Source of the DNA: Limnohabitans sp. Bal53
GTDB lineage: Bacteria > Pseudomonadota > Gammaproteobacteria > Burkholderiales > Burkholderiaceae_C
Direction of reading: 5' to 3'
Assembly: GCF_003063355.1 (NCBI RefSeq)
Contig: NZ_NESH01000004.1
Span: 62,001-126,000 of the forward strand
DNA length: 64,000 nucleotides
A program made the translations under genes and the position numbers. The notes below the pieces were generated by a model that was given only the letters and a program-made list of their open reading frames with translations, was not told where the DNA came from and made no database searches. Every line of letters begins with the position of its first letter. Positions within the stretch are counted from its first letter, which is position 1. Positions 30,070-38,773 of the stretch are shown here, one piece after another.

Positions 30070-31851
30070 TCAAAACATGGCGACTGGCGCGTGAGCGATG
30101 GTTTCGCCACCCGAGATCACGGATTGCGCAAGTCCTGAGGCGGTGGGCAACACAGCGTCAGCGTAGAAACGCGCTGTCACCACCTTGGCGGCATGAAAGG
30201 CAGGGTCTTCTTCCAAAAGGTCCAACGAAGCCATCATGGCGCGCGCCATCTGCCAGCCGCACAGCACCACGCCCACCAGCTGCAGATAATTCACTGCACC
30301 GGCATAGACCGCCTGAGGGTTTGTCTTGGTGTGGGCCACGATGTGGTCAATGGTCCGCTCCATGGCCTCTCGACCCTTTCGTAACGATTTCAGCATTGCA
30401 GCGCAATCCAACTCTGTGTGGAGAGCGAGGTCCTCCTCGGTCATGGCCACCTGGGCGCACAGGGACTTCGCCACTGCGCCGCCATCCCTCACGGTCTTTC
30501 GCCCCACGATGTCGTTGGCCTGAATCGCGGTGGTGCCTTCGTAGATCGTGAGAATGCGCGCATCGCGGTAGTGCTGGGCCGCACCCGTTTCTTCGATGAA
30601 CCCCATGCCACCATGAACCTGCACACCCAAGCTGGCTACCTGAATAGACATTTCCGTGGAAAAGCCCTTCACCACGGGCACCAGGTAGTCGTAGATGGCC
30701 TGTTGCTGTTTGCGCTGTGCTTCATCCGGGGCGTGGTGCGCCATGTCTGAAGCAGCGGCGGCCACATAGGCCAGTGCTCGCGCGCCCTCCACGTGGGCGC
30801 GCATATTGAGCAACATGCGCTTGACATCGGGGTGGTGAATGATGGTCACCGGCGCAACGGAGCCCGCGAGGTCTCGGCTTTGCACACGATCTCGCGCATA
30901 GCTCACGGCCTTTTGATATGCGCGGTCTGCGATGCCAATCCCCTGCACGCCCACCGCAAAACGGGCCGCATTCATCATGATGAACATGTATTCGAGGCCG
31001 CGATTCTCTTCGCCAACCAAATAGCTAACTGCGCCGCCATGATCACCAAATTGCAGCACTGCCGTCGGACTGGCCTTGATACCCAGTTTGTGTTCGATGC
31101 TCACGCAATACGCGTCATTGCGGGCGCCTAGGCTGCCATCCGCATTGACCAGGTATTTCGGACACACGAACAGGCTGATGCCCTTGACCCCCTCGGGTGC
31201 CCCAGGGACACGGGCCAGCACGAGGTGGACGATGTTCTCGGCCATGTCGTGTTCACCGTAAGTGATGTAAATCTTGGTCCCGAAAACTTTGTAGGTGCCA
31301 TCGGACTGAGGCTCGGCCCGGCTGCGCACGGCGGCCAGATCGGAGCCCGCCTGCGGCTCGGTCAGGTTCATCGTACCGGTCCATTCACCGCTGACCAGCT
31401 TCTCCAGGAAGGTCGCCTTGAGCTCATCCGATCCCGCCGTCAGCAGTGCTTCGATCGCACCGTCGGTCAACATGGGGCACAGCGCAAATGACAGGCTGGA
31501 GGCTTGAAGCATTTCCGAGCAGGCCGTTGCGATCAATTTGGGCATACCCTGGCCACCAAACTCAGCTGGGTGAATCACCCCTTGCCAGCCGCCTTGCGCA
31601 AATTGCGCAAACGCCTCCTTGAAGCCAGGGGTGGTGGTCACTTTGCCATCTTCCCAATGGCTCGGCTGCTGGTCGCCTTTCCAATTCAGTGGTGCGACCA
31701 CATCCTGACAAAACTTGGCCGATTCATCCAAAACAGCTTGGGTGGTGTCCCGGTCGAAATCGGCCATGCCCGGTAAGGCAGCCACGGTTTGCAGGCCAGC
31801 GAGCCTTTCCATGGCATACATCATGTCTTTGACGGGGGCGGTGTAACTCAT
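30070..31851 (-). CDS. Acyl-CoA dehydrogenase, long DmdC-like type
   Basis: 593 residues, longer than the usual 380-residue enzyme because of an extra C-terminal domain. The start MSYTAPVKDMMYAMERLAGL is typical of the DmdC-like group. FAD and substrate-loop motifs are GTMNLTEPQAGSDLAAVRSR and RILTIYEGTTAIQANDIVGR; the catalytic Glu probably lies in or near YEGTTA. It introduces a 2,3 double bond and passes electrons to ETF, whose genes follow immediately upstream in the operon. Confidence 0.88.
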   Translation of the reverse strand: MSYTAPVKDMMYAMERLAGLQTVAALPGMADFDRDTTQAVLDESAKFCQDVVAPLNWKGDQQPSHWEDGKVTTTPGFKEAFAQFAQGGWQGVIHPAEFGGQGMPKLIATACSEMLQASSLSFALCPMLTDGAIEALLTAGSDELKATFLEKLVSGEWTGTMNLTEPQAGSDLAAVRSRAEPQSDGTYKVFGTKIYITYGEHDMAENIVHLVLARVPGAPEGVKGISLFVCPKYLVNADGSLGARNDAYCVSIEHKLGIKASPTAVLQFGDHGGAVSYLVGEENRGLEYMFIMMNAARFAVGVQGIGIADRAYQKAVSYARDRVQSRDLAGSVAPVTIIHHPDVKRMLLNMRAHVEGARALAYVAAAASDMAHHAPDEAQRKQQQAIYDYLVPVVKGFSTEMSIQVASLGVQVHGGMGFIEETGAAQHYRDARILTIYEGTTAIQANDIVGRKTVRDGGAVAKSLCAQVAMTEEDLALHTELDCAAMLKSLRKGREAMERTIDHIVAHTKTNPQAVYAGAVNYLQLVGVVLCGWQMARAMMASLDLLEEDPAFHAAKVVTARFYADAVLPTASGLAQSVISGGETIAHAPVAMF

Positions 31852-31882
31852 GTGTGTCGACTCCAAAAAATGCGGCAAGTAA

Positions 31883-32815
31883 TTACAAGAGGTTGATCAA
31901 CTCAGGCACGGCCACGAACAGATCAGCCTCCAGACCGTAATCGGCCACCGAGAAGATCGGTGCCTCAGGATCTTTATTGATGGCGACAATGACCTTCGAA
32001 TCCTTCATGCCAGCCAAGTGCTGAATGGCGCCAGAAATGCCGCAGGCCACATACAACTGGGGCGCCACGATCTTGCCGGTCTGGCCCACTTGCCAGTCGT
32101 TGGGGGCGTAGCCTGCATCCACGGCGGCACGGCTGGCGCCCAGCGCCGCACCGAGTTTGTCGGCCAGCGGCGTCATGACTTCGTCGAACTTCTCGCTGGA
32201 GCCCAAGGCCCGACCACCGGACACGATGATCTTGGCGGCGGTCAACTCGGGGCGGTCGCTCTTGGCGATCTCTCTGCCCACAAACGTGCTCTTGCCGCTG
32301 TCGGCCACAGCCACTGCGGTCTCCACGGCTGCAGAGCCGCCGGTGGCGACCGCAGGGTCAAAGCCGGTGGTGCGCACGGTGATTACCTTGGTGGCGTCGG
32401 TGCTTTGCACGGTGGCGATGGCGTTGCCCGCGTAGATTGGGCGTTCGAAGGTGTCGGCAGCGTCCACCTTGATGATGTCGCTGATCTGGCCCACATCGAG
32501 CTTGGCGGCCACGCGGGGGGCGATGTTTTTGCCCGACGCGGTGGCGGGGAAGAGGATGTGGCTGTAGTTCGACGCGATGGCCAACACCTGCGCGGCCACG
32601 TTTTCGGCCAGACCGTGTTCCAGGTAAGCGGCATCGGCATGGATCACCTTGGCCACACCAGCGATGGCGGCAGCGGCCTTGGCGGCTTCGCCGGCGTTGT
32701 GGCCAGCGATGAGCACATGCACATCACCACCGCAAGCCACAGCGGCCGTGACGGTGTTGAGCGTGGCGCCCTTGATGGAGGCATTGTCGTGTTCAGCAAT
32801 AACAAGAGAAGTCAT
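31883..32815 (-). CDS. etfA: Electron transfer flavoprotein alpha subunit
   Basis: The 310-residue FAD-binding subunit. The C-terminal FAD motif KIVAPQLYVACGISGAIQHL and the segment SVADYGLEADLF are diagnostic. It follows etfB by 1 base and precedes the acyl-CoA dehydrogenase gene, so the three are co-transcribed. It carries electrons from the dehydrogenase to the ETF-ubiquinone oxidoreductase encoded at 43,414-45,099. Confidence 0.94.
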   Translation of the reverse strand: MTSLVIAEHDNASIKGATLNTVTAAVACGGDVHVLIAGHNAGEAAKAAAAIAGVAKVIHADAAYLEHGLAENVAAQVLAIASNYSHILFPATASGKNIAPRVAAKLDVGQISDIIKVDAADTFERPIYAGNAIATVQSTDATKVITVRTTGFDPAVATGGSAAVETAVAVADSGKSTFVGREIAKSDRPELTAAKIIVSGGRALGSSEKFDEVMTPLADKLGAALGASRAAVDAGYAPNDWQVGQTGKIVAPQLYVACGISGAIQHLAGMKDSKVIVAINKDPEAPIFSVADYGLEADLFVAVPELINLL

Positions 32816-32816
32816 G

Positions 32817-33566
32817 TCAAATCACCTTGGCTTCGTTCTTCAGCTTGTCCACCAAAGTGGCCACATCGGGCACCATGATGCCGGCGCCGCGCTTGGGCGG
32901 CTCGCTGACCTTCAGGGTCTTGATGCGCGGGGCCACATCCACGCCGAGGTCTTCGGGTTTCATGATGTCCATCTGCTTTTTCTTGGCCTTCATGATGTTG
33001 GGCAGCGTCACATAACGCGGCTCGTTCAGGCGCAGATCGGTGGTGATGATGGCTGGCAGCGTGATCGACAAGGTCTCCAGGCCACCATCGACTTCGCGGG
33101 TGACCGAAGCTTTGCCATCGGCCACTTCCACTTTGGAGGCGAAGGTGGCTTGCGGCAGATCGGCCAGCGCGGCGAGCATCTGGCCGGTCTGGTTGCAGTC
33201 GTCATCAATGGCCTGCTTGCCCAGAATCACGAGACCGGGCTGCTCTTTGTCCATCAGGGCTTTGAGCAGTTTGGCCACAGCCAGGGGCTGCAACTCTTCT
33301 GTGGTTTCCACCAGGATGGCGCGGTCCGCACCAATGGCCATGGCGGTGCGCAGCGTTTCCTGGCACTTGGTATCACCGCAAGACACGGCGATCACTTCGG
33401 TGGCGACGCCTTTTTCTTTCAGGCGAACGGCTTCTTCGACTGCGATCTCGTCAAACGGGTTCATGCTCATCTTGACGTTGGCAATGTCCACTCCGCTGCC
33501 GTCGCTCTTGACGCGCACTTTGACGTTGTAATCCACCACACGTTTGACGGGGACAAGAATTTTCAT
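32817..33566 (-). CDS. etfB: Electron transfer flavoprotein beta subunit
   Basis: 249 residues from the ATG at 33566 ([20 protein letters not shown]). Signature [20 protein letters not shown] and [20 protein letters not shown]. It binds AMP and holds the recognition loop for dehydrogenases in known ETFs. It is tightly linked to etfA. Confidence 0.94.
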   Translation of the reverse strand: MKILVPVKRVVDYNVKVRVKSDGSGVDIANVKMSMNPFDEIAVEEAVRLKEKGVATEVIAVSCGDTKCQETLRTAMAIGADRAILVETTEELQPLAVAKLLKALMDKEQPGLVILGKQAIDDDCNQTGQMLAALADLPQATFASKVEVADGKASVTREVDGGLETLSITLPAIITTDLRLNEPRYVTLPNIMKAKKKQMDIMKPEDLGVDVAPRIKTLKVSEPPKRGAGIMVPDVATLVDKLKNEAKVI

Positions 33567-33606
33567 GGTCTGACTTGAAAAAGAAGATCTGCAATCCAAC
33601 AAGCGC

Positions 33607-34077
33607 TCAGGCGATCGCGCTGGCTGTAGCCTGCGCTGCTTTGACCCTACGGGCCATCGATGTCGTCATGACGTTGGCCTCGCCTTCGATCACCACCAAA
33701 TCGCCCACCTTGCAAACCGTTTCCAGCATCGCACGGGACTTTTCGAGATTGATCGACTTCACCGTGACGGTCGCGCGCACGGATTGGCCTGGTCGCACAG
33801 GCGCAAGAAAGCGCAATTGCTGGCCGAGGTAGACGGTGCCAGGGCCGGGGAGTCGGTTGGCAATGGCCGCTGAAATGACACTGGCCGTCAAAAATCCGTG
33901 CGCGATGCGCCCACCAAATGCGGTGGTGGCTGCAAACTCTTCATTGGTATGAATCGCATTGTTGTCACCCGATACGCCGGCAAACAACACGATGTCGGCC
34001 TCGGTGATGGTCTTTGCAAAACTGGCCTGCATACCGACTTGCAAGTCTTCGATGTCGTGACCAAACTGTTCATTCAT
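33607..34077 (-). CDS. MaoC-like (R)-specific enoyl-CoA hydratase
   Basis: 156 residues with a hot-dog fold. The hydratase 2 motif is seen around [26 protein letters not shown]: catalytic Asp in SGDNN, His in [29 protein letters not shown] follows. It adds water to a 2-enoyl-CoA, usually giving the R isomer. It sits between livM and etfB in the operon. No hydroxyacyl-CoA dehydrogenase gene is nearby. Confidence 0.87.
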   Translation of the reverse strand: MNEQFGHDIEDLQVGMQASFAKTITEADIVLFAGVSGDNNAIHTNEEFAATTAFGGRIAHGFLTASVISAAIANRLPGPGTVYLGQQLRFLAPVRPGQSVRATVTVKSINLEKSRAMLETVCKVGDLVVIEGEANVMTTSMARRVKAAQATASAIA

Positions 34078-34107
34078 GGCGTGTGTCCTTGTGGCTTCTA
34101 AAAGGGG

Positions 34108-35058
34108 TCAGCGGGGCTTGTTCATGCGCGCTGAAATTTCACCCACGATGCCGCGGCGGAACATCAACACGCACAACACGAACAGGGCTCCCATGATGAC
34201 CGTGACCCACGATCCCACTTTGTCCGCCAGCATGTTTTGCAGGCTCACAATCGTTGCAGCGCCCACGACCGGACCCAACACGGTGCCCAAACCACCCATC
34301 AGCGTCATCAGAATCACCTCGCCTGAGGTGTGCCAATGAACGTCGCCCAAGGATGCCAGTTGGAAAACCAGGGCCTTGGTAGAACCAGCAAGGCCTGCCA
34401 GCGACGCTGAGATGATGAATGCCAGCAACTTGAACCGGTTCACGTCGTAACCCAGAGAAATCGCACGCGCTTCGTTGTCACGGATCGCCTTCAGAATTTG
34501 ACCAAAGGGCGAATGAATCGTTCGGTACACCAGCCAGAGTCCCGCCATGAAAATCGTGAAGACGAAAAAGTACATAGCGATGTTGTTGGACAGGTCAATC
34601 ACCCCCAACAAGTGGCCGCGCGGGATGCCTTGCATGCCATTCTCTCCACCCGTGAATTTCATCTGAAGCGCCAAAAAGAATATCAACTGCGCCAGACCCA
34701 AGGTGATCATGGCGAAGTAAATTCCTGCCCGGCGAATGGCCACAAGTCCAAAAACTGCCCCCAACAAACCGCCAAAGACGGCGCCAGCTAACACCCCCAG
34801 CTCTGGCGTTAAACCCAAATCGCGGCACAAATAGCCTGTGATGTATGCCGATCCACCAAAAAACGCTGCATGTCCAAAGGACAGCAGTCCCGCAAACCCC
34901 AGCAACAGATTGAATGCACAGGCAAACAACGCGAAGCACAGGAGCTTCATCAAAAGTGTCGGGTATACAAAAAAGGGTGCCACGCTACCCACCAGGATCA
35001 AGCCGAGAAACATCCATAGGGCGCGGATATCGTTCTGGTTCACAGTATTGGTTTTCAT
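34108..35058 (-). CDS. livM: Branched-chain amino-acid-type ABC transporter permease (LivM)
   Basis: About 316 residues with many membrane spans. GFAGLLSFGHAAFFGGSAYI and AIRDNEARAISLGYDVNRFK (the cytoplasmic loop that contacts the ATPase) are LivM hallmarks. The ATG at 35058 is chosen, since a longer start would overlap livH. Liv-type transporters in catabolic clusters often import aromatic or aliphatic acids rather than amino acids. Confidence 0.9.
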   Translation of the reverse strand: MKTNTVNQNDIRALWMFLGLILVGSVAPFFVYPTLLMKLLCFALFACAFNLLLGFAGLLSFGHAAFFGGSAYITGYLCRDLGLTPELGVLAGAVFGGLLGAVFGLVAIRRAGIYFAMITLGLAQLIFFLALQMKFTGGENGMQGIPRGHLLGVIDLSNNIAMYFFVFTIFMAGLWLVYRTIHSPFGQILKAIRDNEARAISLGYDVNRFKLLAFIISASLAGLAGSTKALVFQLASLGDVHWHTSGEVILMTLMGGLGTVLGPVVGAATIVSLQNMLADKVGSWVTVIMGALFVLCVLMFRRGIVGEISARMNKPR

Positions 35059-35068
35059 AGCAGATCTT

Positions 35069-35953
35069 TCAGGCTTGCTTGCCAAACAGGCCTGCAGGCT
35101 TCACCAGCAAGACCAAAACCATGATCAGGAAAATGACCACCGCAGAAGCTTCGGGGTAGATCACTCTGGTCAGCCCTTCAATCAAGCCCAAACCCAGTCC
35201 GGTCACGATCGCCCCCAGGATGGAACCCATGCCGCCAATCACCACCACGGCAAATACGACGATGATCAGGTTGGAACCCATGATCGGGTTGACCTGCTGG
35301 ATTGGTGCGGCCAACACGCCAGCAAAAGCTGCGAGCGCAGCGCCGGCTGCATAGGTGGAGGTGACCAGCACGGGCACATTGATGCCCAGCGCCTGAACCA
35401 GATCCGGCCGCTGGGTAGCTGCTCGCAAGGTGGCGCCCAGACTGGTGCGTTCAATGGTGTACCAGGCTGCAAAACAGATCGTGAGCGCTGCCACGAGCAC
35501 CCATGCCCGATAAATGGGCAGGTACATGAAGCCGAGGTTGACGCCGCCCTGGAGAATTTCTGGCGTTGGATAGGACTCACCGGACACACCAAAGAAGTTG
35601 GTGAACATCCCTTCCGCTATGAGCGCCAGTCCAAAGGTCAGTAGCAATCCATACAGGTGATCAAGCTTGTAAAGATGCCGCAGCATGCCGCGCTCTATGA
35701 CGACCGCCAACAGACCCACCGCCAAGGGCGAAAGAACCAGCGCTGCCCAATAGTTGATACCCAACCATTTCATACCAAGATAGGCGCCAAAAGCGCCCAG
35801 CATGTACTGGGCGCCGTGGGCAAAATTGATGATGTTGAGCAGACCAAAAATGATGGCCAGCCCCAGACTGAGAACCGCGTAGAACGAACCGTTGATCAGT
35901 CCGATCATCAGCTGTCCCATAAGGACCTGAGAAGGTATGCCGAAAATTTCCAT
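35069..35953 (-). CDS. livH: Branched-chain amino-acid-type ABC transporter permease (LivH)
   Basis: 294 residues from the ATG at 35953 (MEIFGIPSQVLMGQLMIGLI), with AAGGAA upstream. It has about eight membrane spans; NIINFAHGAQYMLGAFGAYL and GMGSILGAIVTGLGLGLIEG are typical LivH segments. It pairs with LivM to form the pore. Confidence 0.9.
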   Translation of the reverse strand: MEIFGIPSQVLMGQLMIGLINGSFYAVLSLGLAIIFGLLNIINFAHGAQYMLGAFGAYLGMKWLGINYWAALVLSPLAVGLLAVVIERGMLRHLYKLDHLYGLLLTFGLALIAEGMFTNFFGVSGESYPTPEILQGGVNLGFMYLPIYRAWVLVAALTICFAAWYTIERTSLGATLRAATQRPDLVQALGINVPVLVTSTYAAGAALAAFAGVLAAPIQQVNPIMGSNLIIVVFAVVVIGGMGSILGAIVTGLGLGLIEGLTRVIYPEASAVVIFLIMVLVLLVKPAGLFGKQA

Positions 35954-35988
35954 GACCCGATTCCTTTGTCCGTGACGCGTACGCCCAG

Positions 35989-36014
35989 CCCCCCGATGCC
36001 GCGGCATCGGGGGG
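35989..36014 (-). promoter_or_regulatory. Intercistronic hairpin between binding-protein gene and livH
   Basis: CCCCCCGATGCC, 2-base loop, GGCATCGGGGGG: a perfect 12-bp stem without a T-tract. Such hairpins between a binding-protein gene and its permease genes often protect the upstream mRNA and so raise binding protein over permease. That role is inferred. Confidence 0.55.
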
Positions 36015-36031
36015 TGGCATGCATGAGCTGG

Positions 36032-37240
36032 TTACTTTTTGATCAAAGGGCAGCGTGACTGCGACAGCGGCTGGAAGGCCTCCGCTGCGGGGATGACAGC
36101 CTTGATGTTGTAGTAGTCCCAAGGCTTGGTGGACTCGGAAGGCTTCTTCACCTGGGCCAGGTACATGTCGTGCACCATGCGCCCGTCGTCACGGATCTTC
36201 CCGTTCTTGGCGAAGAAGTCGTTGATGGGCGTCTTCTTCATTTGCGCCATGACCTTCTGGGTATCGTCCGAATTGACGGCCTTGACGGCCGACAAGTAGT
36301 GGTACACGGAGGAATACTGTCCGGCCTGGATGCCGGTGGGCATTTGCTTTTGCTTGTCAAAGAAGCGCTTGGACCAGGCACGGGTCTCGTCGTTCAAGTC
36401 CCAGTAAAAGGAATCGGTCAAGTACATGCCTTGTGTCGATTTCAAGCCGAGCGAGTGCACATCGGTAATGAACATCAGCAAACCTGCCAGGGATTGCTTG
36501 GGTGTGATACCAAACTCCGCGGCCTGTTTGATTGAGTTGGTGGTATCGCTGCCCGCATTGGCCAAACCGATGACCTGGGCACCCGAGGCCTGAGCCTGAA
36601 GCAGGAATGACGAGAAATCTGTTCCCGGGAACGGGTGACGCACAGAACCCAGAACCTTGCCGCCGTTGGCTGTCACCACAGCCGAGGCATCTTTCTCCAG
36701 TGCCTGACCAAATGCATAGTCGGCGGTCAGGAAGAACCACGATTTGCCGCCCTGCTTGGTCACGGCTTTGGCTGTGCCGTTGGCCAGTGCATAGGTATCG
36801 TAGGTGTAGTGCACTGTCACGTCGTTGCACTGCTCGTTGGTGATGGGCGTCGAAGCTGCTCCATTGATCAACAACAAGCGGTTCTTCTCTTTGCCCACCT
36901 TCATCACTGCCAGCGCCACGGACGTGGTCACCAGTTCTGTGGCGGTATCCACGCCGTCGCGCTCGAACCACTCGCGCGCCTTGTTGGCCGCGATATCGGC
37001 CTTGTTCTGATGGTCGGCGCTGACCATCTCTATCTTGAACGAGGGCTTTTCCTTGGCCATGAAGTCGTCAATGGCCATCTGGGTGGACAGCACTGCGCCT
37101 GCGCCGGTCAGGTCGGAATAGGTGCCCGACATATCGGTCAGCACGCCGATTTTCACGACGCCACCTGAAACCTGCGCGTGCGCAGTGGTGGCCAGAGCCA
37201 ATGTCAATCCAATAGCCTGTGCGATTTGTGTGGGTTTCAT
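36032..37240 (-). CDS. Liv-type periplasmic substrate-binding protein
   Basis: 402 residues with a signal peptide (AIGLTLALATTAHAQ). The receptor-family core is GVLTDMSGTYSDLTGAGAVL near the N-terminus, and the domain continues as type I periplasmic-binding fold (Leu/Ile/Val-binding family). Close relatives in catabolic clusters bind aromatic or other carboxylic acids. It lies between livF and livH. Confidence 0.9.
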   Translation of the reverse strand: MKPTQIAQAIGLTLALATTAHAQVSGGVVKIGVLTDMSGTYSDLTGAGAVLSTQMAIDDFMAKEKPSFKIEMVSADHQNKADIAANKAREWFERDGVDTATELVTTSVALAVMKVGKEKNRLLLINGAASTPITNEQCNDVTVHYTYDTYALANGTAKAVTKQGGKSWFFLTADYAFGQALEKDASAVVTANGGKVLGSVRHPFPGTDFSSFLLQAQASGAQVIGLANAGSDTTNSIKQAAEFGITPKQSLAGLLMFITDVHSLGLKSTQGMYLTDSFYWDLNDETRAWSKRFFDKQKQMPTGIQAGQYSSVYHYLSAVKAVNSDDTQKVMAQMKKTPINDFFAKNGKIRDDGRMVHDMYLAQVKKPSESTKPWDYYNIKAVIPAAEAFQPLSQSRCPLIKK

Positions 37241-37280
37241 TCAAATATCTCCTGGTTTTTTCAATGGGAAGAGGACGCCG

Positions 37281-38003
37281 TCAAACGCCCAAGAGCTGGT
37301 GCAACTCGTCGGTGCGCGCTGTCAACTCACTTTGCGGCACCGTCATCACAACGTTGCCGTGTTCAAGCACGTAGTGGCGGTCTGCCAGAGGTGCTGCGAA
37401 ACGGAAATTCTGTTCAACCAGGACGATGGTGTAGCCCTTGGTTTTCAGCATGCGAAGGACTTCGCCCAGCTTTTTGACAATCACTGGTGCCAATCCTTCG
37501 GTGATTTCATCCAGCAGCAAGACCTTGGCACCGGTGCGCAGCACACGGGCCATGGCCAGCATTTGCTGCTCACCACCCGATAGGCGGGTACCTGGACTGT
37601 TGCGTCGCTCCAGCAGATTGGGAAACAGCGCATAGATTTCGTCCAAAGTCATGCCGCCGCTGGCCACCACGGGCGCAAGCATCAGGTTCTCTTCGGTCGA
37701 CAGTCCCGCGAAGATGCCGCGCTCCTCGGGGCAGTACCCCAATCCGAGTCGGGCAATGGTGTGTGGCTGTTTGCCAGTGACTTCAGTGCCGTTGAACATG
37801 ATGGAACCGGTACGGCGCCCCACCAGTCCGAGAATGGCTTTGAGCGTGGTGGACCTTCCCGATCCATTGCGCCCCAACAGCGTGATCAACTCCCCCTTGT
37901 TGACGTGCAGGTCAATACCGTGAAGGATGTGCGATTCGCCATAAAAGGCATGAAGATCGGTCACACGCAGCACTTCGCCGCTGGGTTCGAACGCGCTGCT
38001 CAT
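37281..38003 (-). CDS. livF: ABC transporter ATP-binding protein (LivF)
   Basis: 240 residues. Walker A is LLGRNGSGRSTTLKAILGLV (serine-rich, with GSGRST in place of GAGKST), signature SGGEQQMLAMARVL, Walker B VLLLDEITEGLAP. The usual Walker A Lys is Arg here, and this could lower ATPase activity. Its ATG overlaps the livG stop. It works with LivG. Confidence 0.92.
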   Translation of the reverse strand: MSSAFEPSGEVLRVTDLHAFYGESHILHGIDLHVNKGELITLLGRNGSGRSTTLKAILGLVGRRTGSIMFNGTEVTGKQPHTIARLGLGYCPEERGIFAGLSTEENLMLAPVVASGGMTLDEIYALFPNLLERRNSPGTRLSGGEQQMLAMARVLRTGAKVLLLDEITEGLAPVIVKKLGEVLRMLKTKGYTIVLVEQNFRFAAPLADRHYVLEHGNVVMTVPQSELTARTDELHQLLGV

Positions 38004-38773
38004 ACTTCAACTCCCACATAGGCTTCCAGCACCCGGGGGTCCTTGGAGACCGTTGCGTAGTCGCCTTCGGCCAATACGCTGCCACGCTGCAGCACAGTGA
38101 TGGTGTTGCAAAGGGACTCCACCACCGAAAGGTTGTGCTCAACCATCAAAATGGTGCGATTGGCTGAAACCTTCCGTATCAGCTCCACGATGCGCCCGAC
38201 GTCCTCATGTCCCATGCCTTGTGTTGGTTCATCCAACAGCATCAAATCGGGGTTCAGCGCGAGGGTTGTGGCAATCTCAAGAGCACGTTTGCGGCCGTAC
38301 GGCATCTCGACTGTGACAGTGTCGGCAAATTCCGCGAGATCGACCTCGGCGAGCAGCTCCATGGCGCGGTCATTCAAAACGTTTAGGCGCTTCTCGGATG
38401 ACCAGAAGTTGAATGCGTCTGCGCGGGTGCGCTGCAACGCGACGCGCACGTTCTCCATTACCGTCAAATGACTGAATGTGGCCGAAATCTGGAACGAACG
38501 AATCATGCCGCGCCGCGCCACCTGAATCTGGTTTTCACCTGTGATATCAGCACCATTGAAGAAGATATTCCCCAAGCTGGGCGAATGAAACTTCGTCAAC
38601 AGGTTGAAAACCGTGGTTTTTCCAGCGCCGTTGGGGCCGATAAGGGCATGGATACTGCCCCGTCGAATCCGCAGATTCACATCTGAAACAGCATTGAATC
38701 CGAGGAACTCCTTGGAGAGCCCCCGCGTTTCGAGAATGAATTCTTGGGTCATCTGTATTGCCTGGGTCATCAT
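38000..38773 (-). CDS. livG: ABC transporter ATP-binding protein (LivG)
   Basis: 257 residues. Walker A is GPNGAGKTTVFNLLTKFHSP; the family-typical GLSKEFLGFNAVSDVNL precedes it. The signature position reads VEMPYGRKRALEIATTL instead of LSGGQ, common in LivG. Walker B is LMLLDEPTQGMGHEDV. The ATG overlaps the stop of the preceding CoA-ligase gene, so translation is coupled. Confidence 0.93.
   Translation of the reverse strand: MMTQAIQMTQEFILETRGLSKEFLGFNAVSDVNLRIRRGSIHALIGPNGAGKTTVFNLLTKFHSPSLGNIFFNGADITGENQIQVARRGMIRSFQISATFSHLTVMENVRVALQRTRADAFNFWSSEKRLNVLNDRAMELLAEVDLAEFADTVTVEMPYGRKRALEIATTLALNPDLMLLDEPTQGMGHEDVGRIVELIRKVSANRTILMVEHNLSVVESLCNTITVLQRGSVLAEGDYATVSKDPRVLEAYVGVEV

Noticed and set aside
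28390..31851. Firm assignment as DMSP demethylation genes (dmdB/dmdC)
   Set aside because: Similarity in style only; the dmdA and dmdD genes are absent and this ligase/dehydrogenase type is common in fatty-acid clusters. Gene symbols were not given.
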